Assembly: GCA_944387055.1 (NCBI GenBank)
Contig: CALXDL010000063.1
Location: 100,035-164,034, forward strand
Length of the DNA stretch: 64,000 bases
Source: an uncultured Oscillospiraceae bacterium
GTDB lineage: Bacteria; Bacillota; Clostridia; Oscillospirales; Oscillospiraceae
Reading direction: 5' to 3'
In this document: piece by piece, positions 34,755 through 44,033 of the stretch
Layout: every line of letters starts with the position of its first letter
Position numbering within the stretch: the first letter of the stretch is position 1
Notes under the pieces: generated by a model
The model's database searches: none
What the model saw: the letters and a program-made list of their open reading frames with translations, nothing else
What the model was told of the DNA's origin: nothing
Made by a program: the position numbers and the translations under genes

Positions 34755-36368
34755 TCACGGCCGGGCCGCTCCCGCTCTCTCCAGCGCCGCCGCCACGAAC
34801 CCCCGGAACAGCGGATGGGCGCGGTCGGGCCGGCTCTTGAACTCCGGATGGAACTGTACGCCCACGAACCAGGGATGGTCTGGCAGCTCCACGATCTCCA
34901 CCAGGCGGCCGTTGGGGGACAGGCCCGAGAGCATCATGCCCGCGTCCTGGATGGGCTGGCGGTAGTCATTGTTGAACTCATAGCGGTGGCGGTGGCGTTC
35001 GGATATCTCCGGTGTGCCGTACAGTGCCCGGCTGCGGGTCCCCTCCAGCAGCACGCAGGGATATTTCCCAAGACGCATCGTGCCGCCCTTGTCCGTCACG
35101 TCCAGCTGGTCCGGCATGAGGGCGATGACCGGGTGAGACGTGTTCTCAGAGAACTCTGCAGAGTTGGCGTCCGCCCACCCCAGCACATGGCGGGCAAACT
35201 CGATGACCGCCATCTGCATGCCCAGGCAGATGCCGAAGTACGGCACGTCCTGCTCCCTTGCATAGCGGCAGGCTGCGATCATACCTTCGATGCCCCGGTC
35301 GCCAAAGCCGCCGGGCACCAAGATCCCCGTACAGCCGGAGAGCGCCTGGGCCGCGTCCTGCTCCGTCAGGGATTCCGAGTCCACCCATCGGATGTCCACC
35401 ACCGCGTCGTTGGCCGTGGCCGCATGGCGCAGGGATTCCACCACGGAGAGATACGCATCGTGGAGCTGGGTGTACTTGCCCACCAGCGCGATGCGCACTT
35501 CCCTGCGGGCGTTCTTCTCCCGCTTGACCATGGCGCTCCACTCCCGCAGGTCCGGCTGGTGGGTGATGAGGCCCAGCTTCCGGCACACCACCTCGTCCAG
35601 CCCCTCCTTTGCCATCAGCAGCGGCACCTCGTACAGAGTCTCCGCCGTGACGTTCTGGATCACGCAGTCCGGCTGGACATTGCAGAACAGGGCGATCTTC
35701 TTGCGCACGTCGTCGGTGATGGGCGCGTCGCACCGGCACACCAGGATGTCCGGCTGGATGCCCAGCGAGAGCAGCTCTTTCACAGAGTGCTGGGTCGGCT
35801 TGGACTTGAGCTCTCCGCTGCCGGGGATCTGGACGACGAGCGGCACATGGATGAACAGTACGTCCCCTTGAGGCCTCTCTGCCGCCACCTGGCGGATGGC
35901 TTCCAGGAAGGGCTGTGACTCGATGTCGCCCACCGTGCCGCCGATCTCGCTGATCACCACGTCCACGTCCTCTTCCGCCATGGCGTAGATCCGGCGCTTG
36001 ATCTCATTGGTGATGTGGGGGATGATCTGCACCGTGGCCCCCAGATAATCGCCCCGGCGTTCCCGGTTGAGTACGGACCAATAGATCTTCCCGGAAGAGA
36101 TCGAGCTGTTGCCGGAGAGGTCTTCATCCACGAACCGTTCATAATGTCCGAGATCCAGATCTGTCTCGGCGCCGTCGTCCGTGACGAACACCTCTCCATG
36201 CTGATAGGGGCTCATCGTACCCGGGTCCACATTGATGTAGGGGTCGAATTTCTGATTGCGCACCCGCAGTCCCCGCTGCTTGAGCAGCCGGCCCAGGGAT
36301 GCGGCGCAGATGCCCTTCCCAAGGCCTGAGACCACGCCGCCTGTGACAAAGATGAATTTCGTCGACAT
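34755..36368 (-). CDS. pyrG: CTP synthase
   Basis: A 537-residue enzyme converting UTP to CTP with glutamine. The N-terminal synthase domain begins [16 protein letters not shown]; the C-terminal glutamine amidotransferase shows the Cys in [11 protein letters not shown] and the His-Glu pair in [11 protein letters not shown] chose ATG 36368 after GGGTGAGG rather than the GTG three codons upstream. It has its own consensus promoter about 250 bases away and a long leader. Confidence 0.97.
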   Translation of the reverse strand: MSTKFIFVTGGVVSGLGKGICAASLGRLLKQRGLRVRNQKFDPYINVDPGTMSPYQHGEVFVTDDGAETDLDLGHYERFVDEDLSGNSSISSGKIYWSVLNRERRGDYLGATVQIIPHITNEIKRRIYAMAEEDVDVVISEIGGTVGDIESQPFLEAIRQVAAERPQGDVLFIHVPLVVQIPGSGELKSKPTQHSVKELLSLGIQPDILVCRCDAPITDDVRKKIALFCNVQPDCVIQNVTAETLYEVPLLMAKEGLDEVVCRKLGLITHQPDLREWSAMVKREKNARREVRIALVGKYTQLHDAYLSVVESLRHAATANDAVVDIRWVDSESLTEQDAAQALSGCTGILVPGGFGDRGIEGMIAACRYAREQDVPYFGICLGMQMAVIEFARHVLGWADANSAEFSENTSHPVIALMPDQLDVTDKGGTMRLGKYPCVLLEGTRSRALYGTPEISERHRHRYEFNNDYRQPIQDAGMMLSGLSPNGRLVEIVELPDHPWFVGVQFHPEFKSRPDRAHPLFRGFVAAALERAGAARP

Positions 36369-36645
36369 CGTCCTCACCCTTCCTTTCTATCCGCCGAGCG
36401 TATCGTTTCCTGTCCGTCCGCCGTCTATCCCTGCCGGGCCGCAGGCGGAGCGGCGTCCTCCAAAAAAAGAAGCACCGCCGGACCATTTTGCGGCTGGAAG
36501 CCCCTCGCTTTCGGGGACGTTCAGCCTGCGGTCCGCGGTGTGCACCGTCTGTTCATTTGTCGTTTTGCGGCTCGAGCCGCAAACCGCCGCGCAAAGCGTT
36601 TCCAAAATACTTTCTCACTATAACATCCCCTTTTTCAAATGTCAA
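36369..36645 (-). promoter_or_regulatory. pyrG promoter and 240-base leader
   Basis: On the minus strand TTGACA (36640-36645), 17 bases, TATAGT (36617-36622) form a near-consensus promoter. The transcript would start near 36610. The leader contains a perfect 20-base palindrome TTTGCGGCTCGAGCCGCAAA (36564-36583) and a T7 run at 36464-36470 behind a GC-rich segment, which may be an attenuator. No gene is seen inside. Confidence 0.65.
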
Positions 36646-36703
36646 CGGCAGCTGACAGTGGGTTTTTCCCTTGTTTTTTCGCCGATCTTGTAAGAAATGA
36701 CAA

Positions 36704-36732
36704 TTGACTTTATCGCTTTAAAGCTATATGCT
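36704..36732 (+). promoter_or_regulatory. Promoter of the first TrpXYZ-type operon
   Basis: TTGACT (36704-36709), 17 bases, TATGCT (36727-36732). Transcription would start near 36739, about 260 bases before the substrate-binding-protein gene. Confidence 0.7.
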
Positions 36733-36738
36733 ACAAAA

Positions 36739-36963
36739 GTAACCGAAGCGATGGTATGACTGATACGACTGGTCTGGCGGAAAGGAGCCCGTCCGATGCG
36801 TAAGACTTTCGATGCGTGCTATTTTTACTTTAGCAAGGTCCGCTACGCGGGCCGCTCTCGTTATGCGCATCCCGTCATCCAGTCCGGCAGCAGATGAAAG
36901 ACGCTTCGATCCCGCAGCGGCGGAGGGCGGTTCTGTTCTCGGACAGAGCCGCCCTTTCCTCTT
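36739..36963 (+). promoter_or_regulatory. Unclassified structured leader RNA with terminator
   Basis: A long-range stem (36795-36803 with 36861-36871) encloses two hairpins: TGCTA/TAGCA (36817-36835) and GGTCCGC/GCGGGCC (36837-36853). After it comes a terminator-like hairpin with arms 36925-36936 and 36943-36954, followed by TTT and a pyrimidine run. This is the layout of a riboswitch or attenuator. T-box hallmarks are absent and I recognise no known aptamer. Confidence 0.45.
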
Positions 36964-37000
36964 CTCTGCGGACGTCCATATTCTAGAAAAGGAGGACCAC

Positions 37001-37999
37001 ATGATGAAAATGAAGAAGACCCTTGCCCTGACTTTGGCCGCGCTCGCGACCCTGAGCCTCTCCGCCTGCGGCAGCACCGCCGAGACGGGCGGCACTGACA
37101 CCGCCGGTGATGGGGAGGCCCAAGCCTACACCATCGGCATCATCCAACAGCAGCAGCATCCCGCGCTGGACAGCGCCACCGAGGGGTTCCAGGCGGCCCT
37201 GCAGGCACTGCTGGGCGACCAGGTGTCCTTCCAGTATCAAAATGCCTCCGGCGAGACCTCCAACTGTCCCACCATCGTCAGCGGCTTTGTGGCGGCGGAC
37301 GTGGACCTCATCATGGCCAACGGCACCACCGCTCTCCAGGCCGCTGCCGCAGCCACAGACACCATCCCTATCCTGGGCACCTCCATCACGGAGTACGGCG
37401 TGGCCCTCGGCATCGACGGTTTCCAAGGCACCACCGGCAGGAACATTTCCGGCACCTCCGATCTGGCGCCTCTGGACGAGCAGGCCGCCATGCTCCAGGC
37501 CTGGTTCCCCGATGCCGTGACCGTCGGCCTGCTCTCCTGCTCCGCTGAACCCAACAGCGCCTATCAGGTCGAGGCGGTGCAGAGCAGTTTGGAGGATCTG
37601 GGCTATACCTGCACTTCCTATACGTTCTCGGACTCCAACGATCTCTCTGCCGTAGCAACCACCGCGTGCAATGAGAACGATGTGGTCTACATCCCCACGG
37701 ACAACACCGCGGCCAACAACGCCGAGCTGATCGGCAACATCGCCCAGTCCACCGCTACGCCCATCATCGCCGGTGAAGAGGGCATCTGCAAAGGCTGCGG
37801 CGTAGCCACGCTGACCATCGATTACTATGACATCGGGTATCGGACCGGCGAGATGGCCTATGAGATCCTGGTGGAGGGCGCCGATCCCGCCACGATGGAG
37901 ATCCAATACGCTCCTGAGGCCACGCCCAAATACAACCCCGACATGTGCGACGCCCTGGGCCTTACTCCTCTGGAGGGCTATGAGCCCATCGCGGACTGA
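37001..37999 (+). CDS. TrpX-type ABC transporter substrate-binding lipoprotein (system 1)
   Basis: A 332-residue lipoprotein of the ABC_sub_bind (TrpX-like) family. Signal peptide with lipobox LSAC; mature part starts YTIGIIQQQQHPALDSATEGF, typical of the family, with PILGTSITEYG and the hinge AEPNSAYQVEAV. ATG 37001 follows AAAAGGAGG. First gene of a receptor-permease-ATPase operon. Known relatives import aromatic amino acids; the ligand here is inferred. Confidence 0.9.
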   Translation: MMKMKKTLALTLAALATLSLSACGSTAETGGTDTAGDGEAQAYTIGIIQQQQHPALDSATEGFQAALQALLGDQVSFQYQNASGETSNCPTIVSGFVAADVDLIMANGTTALQAAAAATDTIPILGTSITEYGVALGIDGFQGTTGRNISGTSDLAPLDEQAAMLQAWFPDAVTVGLLSCSAEPNSAYQVEAVQSSLEDLGYTCTSYTFSDSNDLSAVATTACNENDVVYIPTDNTAANNAELIGNIAQSTATPIIAGEEGICKGCGVATLTIDYYDIGYRTGEMAYEILVEGADPATMEIQYAPEATPKYNPDMCDALGLTPLEGYEPIAD

Positions 38000-38008
38000 C
38001 CTGCCAGA

Positions 38009-38061
38009 TGCCGGCGGGCGGCGGAGAGAGGATGCCTCTCCCGCCGCCCTTCCTGCCGGCA
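38009..38061 (+). other. Intercistronic hairpin between receptor and permease genes
   Basis: Nested stem: outer TGCCGGC/GCCGGCA and inner GGGCGGCGG with TCTCCCGCCGCCC. No T-run follows. Such hairpins commonly protect receptor mRNA or partially stop transcription so that the receptor is made in excess. Confidence 0.6.
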
Positions 38062-38109
38062 TAGCCTAGATACCGCCCGGGTGGCCTCGGGCGAACAGGA
38101 GGGATCCTT

Positions 38110-39033
38110 TTGAACATCATGCACCTGGTCAACGCCTTGCCCAGCGTGGCCGCACAGGGACTCATCTGGGCGATCATGGCCATCGGCGTCTACATCACCT
38201 ACCGCATCCTGGATGTGGCCGACCTGACCGTGGACGGCACCATGGCCACAGGCGGCGCTGTGTTCGCGGTCCTGACCGTGGCGGGCGCGCCCATCCCGCT
38301 GGCCTTGTTGGGCGCGTTCTTCTCCGGCATGGCCGCCGGGCTGGTCACCGGCCTGTTCCACACAGCCTGCGGCATCCCCGCCATCCTGGCGGGCATCCTG
38401 ACGCAGCTGGCGCTCTACTCTGTGAACCTGCGCGTCATGGGCAGCGCCAACATGGCCGTCAATGGGATGCAGTACGACCTGCTGATCTCCTCCCAGGAGG
38501 TCACCTCTTTGAGTATCCGGAACCCCATCTTCCTCGTAGGGGTATCGGTCCTGGTCATCATCGGGGCGCTCTACTGGTTCTTCGGCACGGAGCTGGGGGC
38601 GTCTCTGCGGGCCACCGGCTCCAACGCCAACATGTCCCGCGCCCAGGGCATCGACACCAACTTCACCAAGGTGCTGGGGCTCATGCTCTCCAATGGCCTT
38701 GTGGCGCTCTCCTCCGCTCTGCTGGCCCAATATCAGGGGTTTGCAGACGTGAACATGGGCCGCGGCGCCATCGTCATCGGCCTGGCCGCCGTCATCATCG
38801 GCGAGGTGCTCTTGAGCCGGGTGTTCCACAACTTCGCTTTGAAACTGTGCGCTGTGGCCATCGGCTCCATCCTCTACTATCTGGTCTATCAGGTGGTCAT
38901 CTGGTTGGGACTGAACACCAACGACATGAAGCTGGTCACCGCCCTCATCGTGGCCGTGTTCCTGGCCATCCCACACTGGAAGGGACACTACCTCACACGC
39001 GCCACCAAGAAAGGAGGCGGCACCGATGCTTGA
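38110..39033 (+). CDS. TrpY-type ABC transporter permease (system 1)
   Basis: A 307-residue permease with about eight to nine hydrophobic segments, of the LivH/RbsC-like TrpY group (VYITYRILDVADLTVDGTMATGG, RAQGIDTNFTKVLGLMLSNGLVALSSALLAQYQG). The start is TTG 38110, 6 bases after AGGAGGG; ATG 38119 is the alternative. It overlaps the ATPase gene by 8 bases. Confidence 0.92.
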   Translation: MNIMHLVNALPSVAAQGLIWAIMAIGVYITYRILDVADLTVDGTMATGGAVFAVLTVAGAPIPLALLGAFFSGMAAGLVTGLFHTACGIPAILAGILTQLALYSVNLRVMGSANMAVNGMQYDLLISSQEVTSLSIRNPIFLVGVSVLVIIGALYWFFGTELGASLRATGSNANMSRAQGIDTNFTKVLGLMLSNGLVALSSALLAQYQGFADVNMGRGAIVIGLAAVIIGEVLLSRVFHNFALKLCAVAIGSILYYLVYQVVIWLGLNTNDMKLVTALIVAVFLAIPHWKGHYLTRATKKGGGTDA

Positions 39034-39820
39034 GCTGAAACGACTCTGCAAGACTTTCAACCGGGGCACTGTCAATGAGAAACAGGCCCTGTGCGGCCTG
39101 GATCTGACGCTCAAGGACGGAGATTTCGTCACCGTCATCGGCGGGAACGGCGCCGGGAAGTCCACCATGCTCAATGCCGTCGCCGGCACCTGGATGGTGG
39201 ACAGCGGCTCCATCCTCATCGACGGTGTGGACGTGACGCATCTGCCGGAGCACAAGCGGGCCAAATTCATCGGGCGAGTGTTCCAGGACCCCATGATGGG
39301 CACTGCTCCCACCATGCAGATCGAAGAGAACTTGGCTCTGGCGGCCCGCCGTGGCCAACGGCGCAGCCTGCGCTGGGGCATCACCAAGACTGAGCGGGCG
39401 GATTATCGCGAGCTGCTGCGGGGCCTGGGCTTAGGGCTGGAGGACCGGCTCACCAGCAAGGCCGGCCTCCTCTCCGGCGGCCAGCGCCAAGCGCTGACGC
39501 TGCTGATGGCTGCCTTGAAGCGTCCCAAACTGCTGCTCCTGGACGAGCACACAGCGGCGCTGGATCCCAAAACTGCCGCCAAGGTCCTGGCTCTCTCCGA
39601 TCAGATCGTAGAGGAGAACGGTCTCACCACGCTGATGGTCACCCACAACATGCGCGATGCCATCGCGCACGGCAACCGGCTCATCATGATGTATGACGGC
39701 CGCGTAGCCGTCGACGTATCCGGGGAGGACAAGAAGAGACTGACCGTCCCGGACCTGCTGGACCTGTTCAGCAAGGTCAGCGGCTCTGACGAAGCGGACG
39801 ACAAGATGCTCCTCTCTTGA
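39026..39820 (+). CDS. ABC transporter ATP-binding protein (system 1)
   Basis: A 264-residue ATPase with Walker A GGNGAGKST, signature LLSGGQRQALTLLMA and Walker B LLLLDEHTAALDPKTA, the form typical of TrpZ-type importers. It closes the first transporter operon. Confidence 0.95.
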   Translation: MLELKRLCKTFNRGTVNEKQALCGLDLTLKDGDFVTVIGGNGAGKSTMLNAVAGTWMVDSGSILIDGVDVTHLPEHKRAKFIGRVFQDPMMGTAPTMQIEENLALAARRGQRRSLRWGITKTERADYRELLRGLGLGLEDRLTSKAGLLSGGQRQALTLLMAALKRPKLLLLDEHTAALDPKTAAKVLALSDQIVEENGLTTLMVTHNMRDAIAHGNRLIMMYDGRVAVDVSGEDKKRLTVPDLLDLFSKVSGSDEADDKMLLS

Positions 39821-39887
39821 TCACCAAGGACGGGCAGCCGGTGATATTCCGGTCTGTCCGTCCCTTTCGATCTGTATAAATTGCCAC

Positions 39888-39917
39888 TTGACGATCCGCG
39901 TCCCGTTTCCGTATAAT
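39888..39917 (+). promoter_or_regulatory. Promoter of the T-box-controlled operon
   Basis: TTGACG (39888-39893), 18 bases, TATAAT (39912-39917). It lies directly ahead of the T-box RNA. Confidence 0.8.
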
Positions 39918-39923
39918 GCGATA

Positions 39924-40200
39924 TATCCGAATAGAGAAACCGTTGAGCAAGAGGAGTAGCCGGAAGGGCGACCTTTCAGAGAGTCGTGGGTGGTGGGATC
40001 ACGGCAGAGTACTTCCCGGTGAATGGACTTGCGAGGGCAGAGCGAACGGGCCAGCGGCCTCAGTAGCCTTTGACGGGGACCGCACCCGTTATCAGGGCGG
40101 CACGGATAGATGTCCGTGAGGCGAGCGGGCGCTTTGCGTCAACTTGGGTGGTACCGCAGGATCGAGAGTCTTGTCCCAAATATGGGGCGAGGCTTTTTTT
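39924..40200 (+). promoter_or_regulatory. Trp-specific T-box leader
   Basis: The leader has the antiterminator bulge sequence GGGTGGTACCGC (40146-40157), followed by a terminator with arms 40168-40177 and 40184-40193 and a T7 run. In stem I the specifier-loop context GTGAATGGACTT places TGG (40024-40026) directly after the conserved GAA, so the codon read is UGG for tRNA-Trp. Uncharged tRNA-Trp would allow read-through into the transporter operon. This ties the downstream importer to tryptophan or a related compound. Confidence 0.93.
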
Positions 40201-40328
40201 ATTGCCGGAGAAAGGAGCGGGAAGCAGATGAAGCTTTTGACGAGACGATGGCGTGTCTGGCGTCTTGGAGGACTGACACGATCCCCGATCCAAAATTCCA
40301 TATCCATCATAATATCAGGAGGTCTATC

Positions 40329-41315
40329 ATGAAACACTTTTCCAGATATCTCTGCGCCGCTTTGGCGCTTGTCCTTCCCCTTGCGCTGACGGCCTGCGGC
40401 GCCAGCGCCACCGATGACCAGGATGGAGCCATGTATCTCATCGGCATCAGTCAATACGGTCAGCACGGCTCCCTGGACAACTGCCGGGAGGGGTTCCTCC
40501 AGGGTCTGGAGGAGGCCGGACTGGTGGAGGGCGTGGACTTCACCGTGGACTATGAGAATGCGGACTTCGACGACAACGTGGCCACCCAGATCGGCCAGAA
40601 GTTCTCCGCCGAGGACGTGGACCTGATGGTCGGCATCGCCACCAATTCTGCCGTGGCCTGCTATAACGCCGCTGAGGAGAAGGATATCCCGGTGATCTTC
40701 ACTGCTATCACAGATCCAGTGGGCGCCCATCTGGACAGCGGCAATGTCACCGGCACCTCCGATGCCCTGCCGGTGGAGGGCCAGCTCCAACTGATCCGTG
40801 CCCTGCAGCCCCAAGCTGAGACCATCGGCATCATCTATACCACCAGCGAGCCCAACTCCGTCTATTCCATCGGTATCTATGAGGATCTGGCGGCGGAGTA
40901 TGGCTTCACCATCCAGAAGGTCGGCGTCACCGCGCAGTCTGAAGTCACCCAGGCTGTGGATACGCTCCTGGCCGACGGTGTGGACTGCATCTCCAATCTC
41001 ACCGACAACAATGTGGTCGGCGTGCTGGGCGCCATCCTGGACAAGACCAATGAGGCAGGCGTCCCCGTCTATGGTTCCGAAGTGGAGCAGGTCAAGATGG
41101 GGTGTGTGGCCGGTGCCGGACTCGATTATGTGCAGCTGGGTATCCAGACCGGCAAGATGGCAGCTCAGGTCCTCACTGGTGAGGCCGTTTGCGAAGATCT
41201 GCCCTATGAGACCATCGAGAACTACGGACTCTACATCAACTCGGACGCCCTGTCCGCCTTGGGCATCTCTGTGCCCAGCGACATCGCCGAGAGTGCGGAG
41301 GAATGCGCGCAATGA
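40329..41315 (+). CDS. trpX: TrpX-type substrate-binding lipoprotein (system 2, T-box controlled)
   Basis: A 328-residue lipoprotein with lipobox LTAC and the family pattern YLIGISQYGQHGSLDNCREGF, PVIFTAITDPVGAHLD and TSEPNSVYSIGIYEDLA. ATG 40329 follows AGGAGG. It is the first gene behind the Trp T-box and is related to, but clearly different from, the receptor of system 1. Confidence 0.93.
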   Translation: MKHFSRYLCAALALVLPLALTACGASATDDQDGAMYLIGISQYGQHGSLDNCREGFLQGLEEAGLVEGVDFTVDYENADFDDNVATQIGQKFSAEDVDLMVGIATNSAVACYNAAEEKDIPVIFTAITDPVGAHLDSGNVTGTSDALPVEGQLQLIRALQPQAETIGIIYTTSEPNSVYSIGIYEDLAAEYGFTIQKVGVTAQSEVTQAVDTLLADGVDCISNLTDNNVVGVLGAILDKTNEAGVPVYGSEVEQVKMGCVAGAGLDYVQLGIQTGKMAAQVLTGEAVCEDLPYETIENYGLYINSDALSALGISVPSDIAESAEECAQ

Positions 41316-41373
41316 CGCGCTCCTCTGCCTCTTCGTACCATATCACGATCGATCGTAAAGGAGCTCCTGTTTT

Positions 41374-42240
41374 ATGAGACTGATCACCTACCGCTTCCAG
41401 GACACTGAGCATGTGGGCGCGCTGACTGCAGACGGTACCGCCGTCCAGCCCCTTCCCTTCCCCGACATGAACGCTCTCATCGAAAGCACGTCCCTTCCCG
41501 CCCTGCGTGCCGTTGTGGAGGCGGCCGGGCAGCAGGATACGCCCATCCCCCTGGCGGACGTAGCGCTGCTCTCTCCCATCCCCCGTCCCCGGCAGGACGT
41601 CCTGTGTCTGGGCATGAACTATACCGATCACGCCAAAGAGGCCGCCCAGTATGATGCCGGGGCCTTCACGAAAGAAAAGCCCGTGGCGGTCTATTTCTCC
41701 AAGCGGGTCTCCTGCGCCGTCCCGCCCGACGGCTGTATCGAACGCCATGAGGACCTGGTGGACCGGCTGGACTATGAGGTGGAGCTGGCAGTCATCCTGG
41801 GCCGGGCCGCCCGTGATGTCCGGCCGGAGGAGGCAGCCGACTACATCTTCGGCTATATGATCCTCAACGACGTCTCCGCCCGGGATCTCCAGACCGGCCA
41901 CAAGCAGTGGTATTTCGGCAAGAGCCTGGATGGCTTCACCCCCATGGGGCCCTGCATCGTCACCGCTGACGAGATCGCCTATCCCCCCGCGCTGGATATC
42001 TCCGCCCGGGTGAACGGCGAGCTGCGCCAGAGCTCCAATACCCGTTTCTTCATCACCACCATCACCGACGCGTTGGTGGAGCTCACAGCCGGCATGACGC
42101 TGCTGCCGGGCACGATCATCGCCACCGGTACCCCCGCTGGGGTAGGTATGGGCTTCGATCCGCCCAAGTTCCTCCAGACCGGCGATGTGGTGGAATGTTC
42201 TATCCAGGAGATCGGCACCCTGCGCAACACGGTCCGTTGA
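41374..42240 (+). CDS. Fumarylacetoacetate hydrolase (FAH) family protein
   Basis: A 288-residue FAH-superfamily protein. The C-terminal catalytic domain begins VLCLGMNYTDHAKEA and has the metal-binding acidic residues in RLDYEVELAVILG and the Asp in NDVSARDLQ; GTIIATGTPAGVGMGF is the usual end motif. Members hydrolyse C-C bonds in diketo acids or decarboxylate oxaloacetate. It lies between receptor and permease of the Trp T-box operon, which is not a standard place, and suggests the imported compound or a product is processed. Confidence 0.92.
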   Translation: MRLITYRFQDTEHVGALTADGTAVQPLPFPDMNALIESTSLPALRAVVEAAGQQDTPIPLADVALLSPIPRPRQDVLCLGMNYTDHAKEAAQYDAGAFTKEKPVAVYFSKRVSCAVPPDGCIERHEDLVDRLDYEVELAVILGRAARDVRPEEAADYIFGYMILNDVSARDLQTGHKQWYFGKSLDGFTPMGPCIVTADEIAYPPALDISARVNGELRQSSNTRFFITTITDALVELTAGMTLLPGTIIATGTPAGVGMGFDPPKFLQTGDVVECSIQEIGTLRNTVR

Positions 42241-42262
42241 ACGGTAAAAGGAGTTGTCTGTT

Positions 42263-43204
42263 ATGGCTGACCTGCTCGTCAGCACCCTGATCCAGGGCTT
42301 GATCTATGCTCTGGTGTCTTTCGGTGTCTATATCACATATTCGATCTTGGACTTCCCCGACCTTGGTGTGGATGGCACGTTCCCTCTGGGCGCCGCCGTG
42401 ACCGCAGTGCTGCTGGTCGCCGGCGTGGACCCATGGCTGACCCTGCCCATCTCCATGCTGGTGGGCGCACTGGCCGGTCTCTTCACCGGTCTCGTGCATG
42501 TGGGGCTGAAGGTCCGGGACCTGCTGGCCGGTATCATCACCATGACGGCGCTCTTCTCTGTGAACCTCCTCATCGTGGGCGGCTCCAATCTGACGGTGGA
42601 CCGGTCGGTGGATACCATCTTCACCTCTCCCGCCGTCATGGCGCTGCTGGGCGGCCTATCCCTCTCGGCCCGGAAGCTGGTGGTCTCCCTGGTGCTGGCA
42701 GCAGCGGTGAAGCTCCTGCTGGATTTCTATTTCAAGACGAAGTCAGGTCTGCTGCTGCGGGCCGTGGGGGATAATCCCTCTCTAGTGACTTCTCTGGCCC
42801 GGGACCGGGGCCGCATGAAGCTCCTGGGGCTGGAGATTGCCAATGCGCTGGTGGCCCTGGGCGGCTGTCTGGTGTGCCACGACACCCGCAGCTTCTCCGC
42901 TACCATGGGGACGGGACAGTTGGTGTTCGGACTGGCAGCGGTCATCATCGGGGTGTCACTGTTCCGCTCTTATGAGCACACGGGTCTGGCCAGGCGCCTG
43001 CGGGGCATCCGCGGGCTGCGCTTCCTGGGTTCTCCCAAGGGGACCACAGCAGTCATCGTGGGCAGTTTCCTCTATAAGGCCTGCATCCAGGCGGCCATGA
43101 GTATGGGACTTCCCGCCAACATGATGAAGCTCATCACCGCCATGCTGTTCCTGGTGGTCCTGGTGGCCTCCGGCCGGAAAGGAGAGGAGATCATCCATGC
43201 TTGA
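42263..43204 (+). CDS. trpY: TrpY-type ABC permease (system 2)
   Basis: A 313-residue multi-pass permease (VYITYSILDFPDLGVDGTFPLG, LLIVGGSNLTVDRSVDTIF), paralogous to the one at 38110. ATG 42263 lies 9 bases after AAAAGGAG. It overlaps the ATPase gene by 8 bases, the same arrangement as in system 1. Confidence 0.93.
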   Translation: MADLLVSTLIQGLIYALVSFGVYITYSILDFPDLGVDGTFPLGAAVTAVLLVAGVDPWLTLPISMLVGALAGLFTGLVHVGLKVRDLLAGIITMTALFSVNLLIVGGSNLTVDRSVDTIFTSPAVMALLGGLSLSARKLVVSLVLAAAVKLLLDFYFKTKSGLLLRAVGDNPSLVTSLARDRGRMKLLGLEIANALVALGGCLVCHDTRSFSATMGTGQLVFGLAAVIIGVSLFRSYEHTGLARRLRGIRGLRFLGSPKGTTAVIVGSFLYKACIQAAMSMGLPANMMKLITAMLFLVVLVASGRKGEEIIHA

Positions 43205-43964
43205 GCTGCAGGACATCACAAAGGTCTACAACGCCGGTACAGTCACGGAGCAATGTCTGTTCCATCACTTCTCCCTGTCAGTGGAGGACGGGCAGTTCGT
43301 GACCATCGTTGGCGGCAACGGCAGCGGCAAGACCTCCCTGCTCAATATCATCTGCGGATCCATCCCCATCGAGAGCGGCGACGTGCTGGTGGGCGGACGA
43401 AGCATCTCCCGGATGAAGGACTATCAGCGCTATGCCTCGATGGGGCGGGTCTATCAGGCCCCCTCAGCCGGTACCGCTCCGAACCTCACCATGCTGGAGA
43501 ACCTGGCTCTGGCAGATAACAAGGGCCGCCCATTCGGTCTGCGCCGGGGCGTGGACCGCTCACGCGTCGACTTTTATCGGGCTCAGCTCCAGTCTCTAGG
43601 CCTGGGCCTGGAGGATAAATTGAATGTGAAGATGGGCGCGCTCTCCGGCGGCCAGCGCCAAGCCGTCGCCCTGTTGATGGCCACCATGACCCCCCTCCAA
43701 TTCTTGATCTTAGATGAGCACACGGCGGCACTGGATCCCAAGACCGCTGAGATCATCATGGCCCTGACCGACAAGGTGGTGCGTGAGAAGCATCTGACCG
43801 CCATGATGGTCACCCACAACCTCCGTCACGCCGCCGTCTATGGCGACCGCATCCTGATGATGCGCCAGGGGCAGGTAGTCTTGGACCGGGCGGGCGCAGA
43901 GAAGGCCGCTCTGTCCATGGAGGATCTGCTGGCCATGTTCAACCAGCTCTCTCTGGCGGATTGA
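43197..43964 (+). CDS. trpZ: ABC transporter ATP-binding protein (system 2)
   Basis: A 255-residue ATPase: Walker A GGNGSGKTS, signature LSGGQRQAVALLMA, Walker B LILDEHTAALDPKTA. Last gene of the T-box operon; a strong terminator follows 27 bases after its stop. Confidence 0.95.
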   Translation: MLELQDITKVYNAGTVTEQCLFHHFSLSVEDGQFVTIVGGNGSGKTSLLNIICGSIPIESGDVLVGGRSISRMKDYQRYASMGRVYQAPSAGTAPNLTMLENLALADNKGRPFGLRRGVDRSRVDFYRAQLQSLGLGLEDKLNVKMGALSGGQRQAVALLMATMTPLQFLILDEHTAALDPKTAEIIMALTDKVVREKHLTAMMVTHNLRHAAVYGDRILMMRQGQVVLDRAGAEKAALSMEDLLAMFNQLSLAD

Positions 43965-43990
43965 TGGTCCGACAGGGATGGGAACTATAA

Positions 43991-44033
43991 AAAGACGCTG
44001 TGCGGATGATCAGCTCGTCCGCACAGCGTCTTT
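43991..44033. terminator. Bidirectional terminator
   Basis: Arms AAGACGCTGTGCGGA and exact complement with an 11-base loop, flanked by A and T runs. It ends the trp transporter operon and overlaps the last codons of the convergent hxlR gene. Confidence 0.85.

Noticed and set aside
33591-35918. 775-codon open frame on the plus strand
   Set aside because: It runs antisense to the well-supported Xaa-Pro peptidase and pyrG genes; the translation has repetitive His/Arg/Gly composition typical of a high-GC shadow.
36739-36963. T-box in front of the first transporter operon
   Set aside because: I looked for the GGTACCGC-type bulge and specifier context and did not find them; listed instead as an unclassified structured leader.
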